Assembly: GCA_905215575.1 (NCBI GenBank)
Contig: CAJMQV010000129.1
Coordinates: forward strand, 1-5,525
Length of the DNA stretch: 5,525 bases
Direction of reading: 5' to 3'
Source of the DNA: an uncultured bacterium
Lineage (GTDB): Bacteria > Bacteroidota > Bacteroidia > Bacteroidales > Bacteroidaceae
Part shown: positions 1 through 5,525 of the stretch, one piece after another
How positions within the stretch are numbered: the stretch's first letter is position 1
How the letters are laid out: every line of letters begins with the position of its first letter
Notes under the pieces: generated by a model
Told to the model about the DNA's origin: nothing
The model's database searches: none
Seen by the model: only the letters and a program-made list of their open reading frames with translations
Program-made: the position numbers and the translations under genes

Positions 1-81
1 ATTATCAACTTGAAAATAAAGAAATAAAGAATTTACCACCAAATTTGAAGAAGAACCATTTTTTGTATGAGAGCGTGATAT

Positions 82-846
82 TTAGCTTTCCTTTGTCAGC
101 AGGCTTTCCAGTTCTTCGGCACTCTGCCGCAAATAGAACTGACCGCGCCATGCCACAGAGATGGCTCCGGTTTCTTCGGAAACAATGATGGCCAAAGCGT
201 CCGAAACCTGCGATATACCCATTGCCGCCCGGTGGCGAAGTCCCAATTCTTTGGGTATGTCCAGGTTGTGGGATACCGGAAGAATACATCCGGCCGCTTT
301 AATACGTTTTTTACTGATTACCATTGCGCCATCATGCAAAGGGCTGTTTTTAAAGAAAATGTTCTCAATCAGCCGCTGGTTAATATTGGCATCGATAATT
401 TCACCGGTACGAATGACATCGTCAAGCGGTACATTACGCTCCATAACAATCAAAGCTCCTACTTTCTGCTTTCCCATACTGATGCAAGCCATCACAATCG
501 GCATGATATCATCATGCTGGAGTTTTTCTTTTTTGTTGCCGGTAAGGAAGCGTACCAAGGCACTGGCGTGCTGGTGCGAACCCAGAGTCAGCAAAAAGCG
601 CCTGATTTCATCCTGAAACAGAACAATCAGCGCCAAGACTCCCACACTCACCAATTTGTCGAAAATGGAGCCCAGGAGCTTCATCTCGAGCACCTGCGAT
701 ACAACCAGCCAAATAAGGATAAACACCAGGATACCGGTGAACACATTAATAGATCCGGAGGCTTTCATCAGCTTATAAGTGTAATAAAGCAGGAAAGCCA
801 CTAACAGGATATCAATAAAATCTTTTATGCCAAATTCAAAAAACAC
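82..846 (-). CDS. cdaA: Diadenylate cyclase CdaA (c-di-AMP synthase, membrane-bound, DisA_N domain)
   Basis: This 254-residue protein should condense two ATP into the second messenger c-di-AMP, which in other bacteria controls potassium and osmotic balance and cell-wall homeostasis. Three hydrophobic segments at about residues 9-23, 35-53 and 64-78 anchor it in the inner membrane, as in the CdaA/YbbP family. The cytoplasmic DisA_N domain follows, with the two signature motifs DGA (172-174, in LHDGAMVI) and RHR (204-206, in LGLRHRAAMG), so the active site looks intact. Length is typical of the family. The start is a GTG: an in-frame TAA lies 15 bases upstream, and the next ATG (residue 27) would remove the first membrane helix. 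It lies 34 bases downstream of folP on the same strand, with no terminator or clear promoter between, so it is probably cotranscribed. The Firmicutes partner genes cdaR and glmM are not present here. The family call is firm; the cellular role in this organism is inferred. Confidence 0.95.
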   Translation of the reverse strand: MFFEFGIKDFIDILLVAFLLYYTYKLMKASGSINVFTGILVFILIWLVVSQVLEMKLLGSIFDKLVSVGVLALIVLFQDEIRRFLLTLGSHQHASALVRFLTGNKKEKLQHDDIMPIVMACISMGKQKVGALIVMERNVPLDDVIRTGEIIDANINQRLIENIFFKNSPLHDGAMVISKKRIKAAGCILPVSHNLDIPKELGLRHRAAMGISQVSDALAIIVSEETGAISVAWRGQFYLRQSAEELESLLTKES

Positions 847-880
847 GGGACTAAAGTATTAAGGGTTAAGTATACGGGTA

Positions 881-1741
881 TCAGGAACAAGCCGATACAC
901 TTTTTAATTTCTCTATCAGCCGAACCGACTCGACAGCTTCACGCACATCATGTACACGGAGAATATCGGCACCTTTCATCAAAGCTACCGTATCGAGTAC
1001 TGTTGTCCCGTTGAGTGCTTCCTGCGGTGTGGTTCCAAACAAACGATAAATCATCGACTTGCGGGAAACTCCCACCAACAAGGGAAGTTCGAAAATGCCG
1101 AACTCTTCCAGATGCGCCATCAGTTCGTAGTTATGCTCCAACGTTTTGCCGAAGCCGAAACCGGGATCGAGAATAATGTCTTTCACTCCCAAGTCACGCA
1201 ATTGCTGTACTTTCCGGGCAAAATAGATGAAGACCTCTTTCAGCAAATTTTCATAATGGGGCTCCTTTTGCATGTTTTGAGGAGTACCTTGCATGTGCAT
1301 CATAATGTAAGGTACATTCAGGCGGGCCACCGTCGGAAACATCTGTTCGTCCATCTCACCGGCCGAAATGTCATTGATAATAGCCACTCCGTACTCCTTC
1401 ACACATTCCTCAGCCACTCCGGCACGGAATGTGTCAACTGAAATGATAGCACCCGGATGATTCCGGTTCAATATTTCCAGACCGGTACGCAAACGCCGCA
1501 TTTCTTCTTCGGGCGAGATGTGTTCGGCATTCTGACGTGACGAATAAGCTCCTATATCAATCATAGAGGCCCCTTCATCAAGTATCTGACGGGCACGTGC
1601 AGCAATATCGGCTTCTGTCCGGCTTCGGCTACCTGCATAAAAAGAATCGGGTGTAACATTGAGTATACCCATAACCTGCGGAATGGAAAGATCAAGTAAA
1701 CGACCGTTCACATTCAGGCTTTTGAAAATCGTTGAATCCAT
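881..1741 (-). CDS. folP: Dihydropteroate synthase
   Basis: FolP joins p-aminobenzoate to dihydropterin pyrophosphate to give dihydropteroate in cytoplasmic folate synthesis, and is the sulfonamide target. At 286 residues it has a normal TIM-barrel length, and every signature is visible: MGILNVTPDSF (24-34, with the metal/pyrophosphate Asn28), DIGAYSSR (62-69), SVDT (101-104), NDIS (123-126), MMHMQGTPQ (147-155), LDPGFGFGKT (191-200), GVSRKS (224-229, with the pterin/pABA-site Lys228) and RVHD (262-265). One oddity is the loop after SSR, which reads Q-N where most family members have P-G; this is near the position linked to sulfonamide resistance in E. coli. The ATG start begins well before the first motif and lies about 20 bases downstream of the likely transcription start. 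It is the first gene of the folP-cdaA unit and is divergent from the kinase gene. The enzyme assignment is very secure. Confidence 0.97.
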   Translation of the reverse strand: MDSTIFKSLNVNGRLLDLSIPQVMGILNVTPDSFYAGSRSRTEADIAARARQILDEGASMIDIGAYSSRQNAEHISPEEEMRRLRTGLEILNRNHPGAIISVDTFRAGVAEECVKEYGVAIINDISAGEMDEQMFPTVARLNVPYIMMHMQGTPQNMQKEPHYENLLKEVFIYFARKVQQLRDLGVKDIILDPGFGFGKTLEHNYELMAHLEEFGIFELPLLVGVSRKSMIYRLFGTTPQEALNGTTVLDTVALMKGADILRVHDVREAVESVRLIEKLKSVSACS

Positions 1742-1766
1742 TTTCTGTTATTACGGTTGATTGACG

Positions 1767-1774
1767 CAAAGATA
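1767..1774 (-). promoter_or_regulatory. Bacteroides-type -7 promoter element for folP-cdaA
   Basis: Read on the minus strand this is TATCTTTG, a full match to the Bacteroides -7 consensus TAnnTTTG. It ends 25 bases before the folP ATG, so the transcript would start near 1761 with a leader of about 20 bases. No convincing -33 TTTG lies at the usual spacing of about 19-21 bases, although the region upstream is very A/T-rich. Position and match support it; it has not been shown experimentally here. Confidence 0.7.
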
Positions 1775-1820
1775 AAGAAAAATAAATGTCCTAATGCTAT
1801 CAGCACACTAAAAATAAAGT

Positions 1821-1828
1821 TATCTTTG
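1821..1828 (+). promoter_or_regulatory. Bacteroides-type -7 promoter element for the sensor kinase
   Basis: The plus strand reads TATCTTTG, identical to the folP box on the other strand. It lies 24 bases before the ATG at 1853, predicting a transcript start near 1834 and a leader of about 20 bases. There is no clear -33 TTTG at the expected spacing. The box decides the kinase start: a TTG-initiated extension from 1757 would lie upstream of, and include, this promoter. Confidence 0.7.
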
Positions 1829-1852
1829 CAGCTATCAAGACTACTCAAAAAT

Positions 1853-3868
1853 ATGTCCTCCAAACCGTACCGTCACTTCATAGCACTCCTGCTGGTTTTG
1901 TTTTGTTCGCGATTCGAAGCCCAAGCCGAAGACCTGTTCGCTAAAACGGACAGTACTCTTCAACAATACTTGATCAGATGTAAGGCACAAATCAAAGATC
2001 CGGACTTTCTGCAAACAAATGATACTCTTACGCGCATGGCTCAAGAAAAAAATGACAAACGGATGCAGGTGATTGCCGTGGCCCTGAAACTGGATTATTA
2101 CTACTATCAAAACAATCCAGACAGTATCCTTGTCATGGTAGACCGCGTGAAGAAAATCAGCCGAAGGAATAATGAACTGAAATATTTCTACTTTGCATGG
2201 GGAAGCCGATTGATTATCTATTATATCAAACAACACCAAACCAACACTGCCATTTACGAAGCCCGGAAAATGCTTCAGTCAGCGGAGGCTGATAATTTCA
2301 TTCCCGGAATCGTACAATGTTACCGTACATTGGGGACGGTCTACATGACTCAATCGAATCCTAAACTGGCTTATGAAAACTTCCGGAAACAAATAGCCTT
2401 GATTGAAGAAAATGAAATAGAAGATATCAATCTGCCCACTCAATATGCTTCACTCGCCCAATGCGCTCTTGAAATGCACCGCCCCGACGAAGCGCTGAAA
2501 GCACTGGAAAAAGGATCGAAATGTACCAGGAGTTCATATCAGATATTCACTGTACAGAAAGCCTATATTCTATATTATCTGGAAACAAAAGAATACGAAA
2601 AAGCCCGGAAAACACTTGTGGAGTTGGAGCAATTGTTCGAAAAAGATAAATCACTCACACTCTATAAAAGCGGATTATTCTATATACAGATAGAATACTA
2701 CCGGAACACCGGACAGTACCGGAAAGCACTTGACGTGATAGAAGAGATCAAGAATGATTCATCGAGCATTAACAAATACCTGGACTATACACTCACCCAG
2801 AAACAAGGCGACATCTATTGGGAAATGAACCAGAAGGCCCGGGCTGCCCAATATTATCGGGATTATATCCTGGCAACAGACTCCATCCGAAGCCAGGAAA
2901 TACAAAACTCAACCAACGAGTTCTATACCATTATGGAAGTAGAACAGCTACACAAAGAAAAAAATGAACTACTGCTGCACATGCAGGAAGAAAAATTGCA
3001 GAAAATCAATATCGCACTTGTCTCGCTGGTCATTATTCTGGTGGCAGGAACGATGTTACTTTTCCACATCTCAAAGTTGAATAAAAAACTGAAGAGATCG
3101 GAAGCCAAAGTGATACAGCAGAACAAAGAATTGGTAGAAAACGGAGAAGAATTACGCAAAGCCAAAGAACAGGCGGAAAACGCAAGCCGGATGAAAACAA
3201 CTTTTATCCAGAGTATGTCACACGAAATTCGCACTCCTCTTAATTCAATCGTCGGATTCTCTCAGGTACTGAGCAACTATTTCAAAGAAGAAGATAATGA
3301 TGAAATCAGAGAGTTCGCCTCGATCATCGAAATCAGCAGCAGCAATTTACTGCGGCTGATCAATGACGTACTCGACATCTCTTACCTAGACCAGTCGGAA
3401 ATATTGCCCTACGATAAGCCCGAAGACATCAACAATTGTTGCCTGCTCAGCATCGAACGAACCCGGAACAGTATAAAGAAAGAGGTATCACTCCGTTTCG
3501 AACCGTCATGCGGACCACTTATGATATTGACCAACCCGGAAAGGGTAGCGCAGATACTGACCCACTTGCTACACAACGCAATTAAATTCACTGACAAGGG
3601 GAATATCACGCTGGCTTACACCATCTCGCCCACAGAAAAACAGATTGTATATACCGTTACCGATACAGGGAAAGGTATCCCAGTGGAGCAACAAGAGTAT
3701 GTATTCGAACGTTTTGCCAAGCTGAACGATTTTTCGCAAGGAACAGGGTTAGGGCTTCCCATCTGTCGGATTATTGCCGAAAAGCTAGGGGGGAGCCTCA
3801 TCATAGATAAGACTTATACCAAGGGATGCCGCTTCATACTTACATTGCCGCTGATAAAAGCAGACTGA
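1853..3868 (+). CDS. TPR-containing membrane sensor histidine kinase (no receiver domain)
   Basis: This is a two-component sensor of 671 residues counted from the ATG at 1853. Residues 1-25 look like a signal peptide (hydrophobic ALLLVLF, probable cut after AQA). Residues 30-350 are helical, with at least five TPR-like units at about 153-184, 194-224, 231-261, 270-301 and 310-345, predicted to be periplasmic. A charged coiled coil (about 361-384) leads to one membrane helix (387-404) and a second coiled coil (407-445). The kinase core follows: H-box SMSHEIRTP with the phospho-acceptor His457, N-box HNAIKF (Asn575), G1 DTGKGIP (604-610), F-box FERF (618-621) and G2 GTGLGLP (630-636). All catalytic boxes are present. 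There is no receiver or DNA-binding domain, and no response regulator adjoins it, so its partner and signal are unknown. I chose 1853 over a TTG at 1757 because it places the signal peptide at the N terminus and follows the -7 box. Confidence 0.95.
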   Translation: MSSKPYRHFIALLLVLFCSRFEAQAEDLFAKTDSTLQQYLIRCKAQIKDPDFLQTNDTLTRMAQEKNDKRMQVIAVALKLDYYYYQNNPDSILVMVDRVKKISRRNNELKYFYFAWGSRLIIYYIKQHQTNTAIYEARKMLQSAEADNFIPGIVQCYRTLGTVYMTQSNPKLAYENFRKQIALIEENEIEDINLPTQYASLAQCALEMHRPDEALKALEKGSKCTRSSYQIFTVQKAYILYYLETKEYEKARKTLVELEQLFEKDKSLTLYKSGLFYIQIEYYRNTGQYRKALDVIEEIKNDSSSINKYLDYTLTQKQGDIYWEMNQKARAAQYYRDYILATDSIRSQEIQNSTNEFYTIMEVEQLHKEKNELLLHMQEEKLQKINIALVSLVIILVAGTMLLFHISKLNKKLKRSEAKVIQQNKELVENGEELRKAKEQAENASRMKTTFIQSMSHEIRTPLNSIVGFSQVLSNYFKEEDNDEIREFASIIEISSSNLLRLINDVLDISYLDQSEILPYDKPEDINNCCLLSIERTRNSIKKEVSLRFEPSCGPLMILTNPERVAQILTHLLHNAIKFTDKGNITLAYTISPTEKQIVYTVTDTGKGIPVEQQEYVFERFAKLNDFSQGTGLGLPICRIIAEKLGGSLIIDKTYTKGCRFILTLPLIKAD

Positions 3869-3877
3869 TAATACCCC

Positions 3878-3920
3878 AAAAAGGTTGCCCCTCAGGCGGA
3901 AACCGCCCTCGGAGCAACCT
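3878..3920 (-). terminator. Second stem-loop in the convergent gap, minus-strand T-tract
   Basis: AGGTTGC (3882-3888) pairs perfectly with GCAACCT (3914-3920). Inside it, GGCGG (3895-3899) pairs with CCGCC (3903-3907) around an AAA loop, with two further possible C-G pairs and an internal loop between the stems. Read on the minus strand the hairpin runs into a TTTTT tract (3878-3882, the last base shared with the stem), so it can act as a backup terminator for gadB-glsA. On the plus strand it is followed by A-rich sequence, so a classic intrinsic terminator for the kinase is not supported. Confidence 0.65.
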
Positions 3921-3924
3921 AAAC

Positions 3925-3947
3925 AAAAAAACGGTAAAGCGTTACCG
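3925..3947 (-). terminator. Intrinsic terminator of the gadB-glsA unit
   Basis: On the minus strand, six bases after the glsA stop codon, a 6-base-pair stem CGGTAA/TTACCG (3932-3937 with 3942-3947) closes a four-base loop and is followed at once by seven Ts (3925-3931) and then GTTT. This is the standard layout of a rho-independent terminator. The stem is short, which may explain the second hairpin just beyond it. On the plus strand no T-tract follows. Confidence 0.8.
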
Positions 3948-3953
3948 CTACTT

Positions 3954-4919
3954 CTAATCGACGATGGTCACTCTCGCACCATTGAATACATTCAATCCCA
4001 ATTTGTTCATGATGTACTTAATGGCCAACTGTGCTTTCACCGAGTTGCCCGAGCCATCTAAAGGAGGAGCAAAGGCAGATACACCGAATACACCCGGCAA
4101 TACTCCCATCACACCACCACCTACACCGGTCTTGGCAGGAATACCTGAAGTATACATCCAGTCGCCCGAATGTTCGTAGAAGCCTACGGTAGCAATCATA
4201 GATGTGATTTTAGGAGTCAGTTCGGCATCGAACACCTGCTTTTTAGTCACAGGATTCACACCGCCATTGGCAACCGTACCGGCAGCCACCGACAACATCT
4301 GTGCAGTTACCCCCAAAGAGCACTGGCGAGTATAAAGGTCCAGTGACATATTGGGATCGTCATAGATACGATTATAGTTCTTCAGTAACCAGGCAATAGA
4401 ACGGTTATTGAAATTGGTAGCTGTCTCCGACTTATAGAGTTCTTCGATCAACTGTGGAGCAGAACCGCAAAGATCGGTAATGTTCTGTACGATAGCGTCC
4501 CATTTCTTATCTGAATTACCAATCGGAGTCACCATGGAACAAGCCGAGATGGCTCCGGCATTTACCAACGGAGTAGACGGATGGTCATTCTCCAACAAGA
4601 TGGCAATGATAGAGTTAAAAGGAAGTCCCGTAGCATCCGCACCGATCATCTCAAGCACTTTCTGTGCCCCGTATTGGCGGAGAATCAGAATGGCTGTATG
4701 CACTTTAGATACGGATTCAATACCGAAACGATAATCAAAGTCACCCACGGTAATGGTCTGACCGTTCAGTAGGCAGACACTGATACCAAAAAGGTTTTTG
4801 TCTATATTGGCCAGATAAGGAATATAATCGGCATTCTTACCGCCTGTATTACCTTTTACCTGTTCGTAGGCCTGCTGCACAACCTCTTTTATTTGGGAAA
4901 TAGATATTTTTTTGTCCAT
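3954..4919 (-). CDS. glsA: Glutaminase (serine-dependent, GlsA/YbaS family)
   Basis: This enzyme hydrolyses L-glutamine to L-glutamate and ammonia in the cytoplasm. The 321-residue protein covers the whole beta-lactamase-like glutaminase fold at normal length. The catalytic S-x-x-K is Ser69-Val-Ser-Lys72 (in FGIESVSKVH). Other family motifs are NAGAI (120-124), ETATNFNNRS (165-174), YTRQCS (196-201) and the KTGVGGG stretch (263-269), so the active site looks complete. The ATG start gives a normal N terminus and lies 15 bases after the gadB stop, with no terminator between, so the two genes are very likely cotranscribed with gadB first. That pairing implies the glutamate made here feeds the decarboxylase, while the ammonia can itself take up protons. 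Two hairpins follow the stop codon. The function is secure; the acid-stress role is inferred from context and from the known glutamine-dependent acid resistance of E. coli. Confidence 0.97.
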   Translation of the reverse strand: MDKKISISQIKEVVQQAYEQVKGNTGGKNADYIPYLANIDKNLFGISVCLLNGQTITVGDFDYRFGIESVSKVHTAILILRQYGAQKVLEMIGADATGLPFNSIIAILLENDHPSTPLVNAGAISACSMVTPIGNSDKKWDAIVQNITDLCGSAPQLIEELYKSETATNFNNRSIAWLLKNYNRIYDDPNMSLDLYTRQCSLGVTAQMLSVAAGTVANGGVNPVTKKQVFDAELTPKITSMIATVGFYEHSGDWMYTSGIPAKTGVGGGVMGVLPGVFGVSAFAPPLDGSGNSVKAQLAIKYIMNKLGLNVFNGARVTIVD

Positions 4920-4934
4920 ACTAATTCATATTAT

Positions 4935-5525
4935 TTATTTCTTGGCAGCTTGTGGTTTACCGGTATGGTTAAATACTTTGGCTTCTACCGGCAGATTCTT
5001 CTCCTGGGCAATACGAGTGGATGTCGGGTATTCCAGTTTTTCCAGTTCGGCAATAGCATTCTTAATGTCGCCCAGCAACATGTCGGCCATATCACGACTG
5101 AATCCCTGACGGACAACGACACGCATAACCACATAATCTTGCAGCTTGGCAGGCAATGTATATGCCGGAACCATCCAGCCATGCTGAGCCAGCTTATCCT
5201 GCAAATCGTAAAGAGTCCATTTGGCGTTCTTTGCATATTCCGGCTTCATGTACCAAATGAACAACGGGTTTACTACATCTTCCGAGTAGTTGACGAACGG
5301 AGTCATCTTAGCAATCTGGCTGTGGATGTATTTGGCAATCTGCAAAGAGTTGTATTGTACTTCCTTGTATCCCTGGAATCCTAAACGAATAAATTGATAA
5401 TATTGTCCCAAAATCTGAGCTGCAGGACGAGAGAAGTTCAAACCTACCTGAGTAATGTTAGCTCCTAAGTAGTTTACGCTGAAAGCCATTTCTTCGGGCA
5501 GATATTCTTTGCCTTTCCAGACAAC
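4935..5525 (-). CDS. gadB: Glutamate decarboxylase, C-terminal part (5' end beyond the window)
   Basis: This PLP enzyme converts glutamate and a proton to GABA and CO2. Only the last 196 residues are here; the frame stays open to the right edge, so the N-terminal part with the PLP-binding lysine lies outside. The ATG at 5487-5489 is an internal methionine, because the frame upstream still encodes family sequence (VVWKGKEYLPEE). Recognisable stretches, numbered from the window edge, are NYLGANI (18-24), LNFSRPAAQILGQYYQFIRLG (29-49), TLYDLQDKL (104-112), GWMVPAYTLP (116-125), DYVVMRVVVRQGF (130-142) and the C-terminal FNHT (185-188). The last matches the FKHT end of E. coli GadB, whose His465 blocks the active site at neutral pH; here eight more residues (GKPQAAKK) follow. 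It is the upstream partner of glsA. The assignment to group II PLP glutamate decarboxylases is secure. Confidence 0.96.
   Translation of the reverse strand, partial: VVWKGKEYLPEEMAFSVNYLGANITQVGLNFSRPAAQILGQYYQFIRLGFQGYKEVQYNSLQIAKYIHSQIAKMTPFVNYSEDVVNPLFIWYMKPEYAKNAKWTLYDLQDKLAQHGWMVPAYTLPAKLQDYVVMRVVVRQGFSRDMADMLLGDIKNAIAELEKLEYPTSTRIAQEKNLPVEAKVFNHTGKPQAAKK

Noticed and set aside
31..50. Weak inverted repeat AATTT/AAATT as a terminator after cdaA
   Set aside because: The stem would be about five A-T pairs with no G-C clamp, too weak to call. I see no convincing terminator for cdaA inside the window.
232..804. A 190-codon open frame on the plus strand opposite cdaA, and another at 161-616
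   Set aside because: Both lie wholly antisense to a strongly supported cdaA, show no recognisable motif and have the odd composition expected of a complement of conserved coding sequence.
847..880. Possible separate promoter for cdaA in the gap after folP
   Set aside because: The nearest match on the minus strand, TACTTTAG, misses the TTTG core of the -7 element and has no -33 partner, so cotranscription from folP is simpler.
950..1441. A 163-codon plus-strand open frame opposite folP
   Set aside because: It is antisense to well-conserved folP motifs, is rich in His, Cys and Gln with no domain signature, and has no promoter or ribosome-binding context.
4893..5384. A 163-codon plus-strand open frame opposite gadB and the start of glsA
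   Set aside because: It crosses the gadB-glsA boundary antisense to both genes and shows no family resemblance.
82..5525. One integrated stress system linking c-di-AMP, the kinase and the Gad pathway
   Set aside because: Potassium and pH homeostasis make the idea attractive, but the three units have separate promoters and orientations and no shared sequence element. Adjacency alone does not support it.

Overview
The window looks like chromosomal DNA from a gut Bacteroidales, most likely the genus Bacteroides. Three things point there. The protein sequences have a Bacteroidales character. Both promoters I can see carry the Bacteroides-type -7 element (TATCTTTG, fitting TAnnTTTG) and not an E. 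coli -10/-35 pair. No start codon has a clear Shine-Dalgarno sequence. I cannot name the species from the sequence alone.

Layout: (1) 82-1741, minus strand: folP (dihydropteroate synthase) followed 34 bases later by cdaA (membrane diadenylate cyclase, GTG start), a probable two-gene operon. (2) 1742-1852: a short divergent promoter region with one -7 box per strand; the two boxes form a perfect 10-base inverted repeat. (3) 1853-3868, plus strand: a monocistronic TPR sensor histidine kinase with a signal peptide, a predicted periplasmic TPR domain, one membrane helix and a cytoplasmic HisKA/HATPase core. It has no receiver domain and no response-regulator gene nearby. (4) 3869-3953: a convergent intergenic gap with two stem-loops in tandem, both with T-tracts on the minus strand. 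(5) 3954-5525, minus strand: glsA (glutaminase) preceded 15 bases upstream by the 3' part of gadB (glutamate decarboxylase), which runs off the right edge.

How the genes work together: glsA and gadB form a clear metabolic unit. Glutaminase converts glutamine to glutamate and ammonia, and the decarboxylase converts glutamate plus a proton to GABA and CO2, a known acid-resistance and GABA-producing route. folP and cdaA share a transcript but have no obvious biochemical link; one makes a folate precursor, the other c-di-AMP. The kinase lies between the two units and nothing in the sequence ties it to either.

Every long stretch is explained by well-known families. I see no mobile element, CRISPR array, tRNA or rRNA gene, and nothing I would call a new system. 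The points most worth a second look are the folP-cdaA coupling, the one-directional tandem terminators, the altered sulfonamide-site loop in FolP, the conserved C-terminal histidine in GadB, and the orphan kinase.
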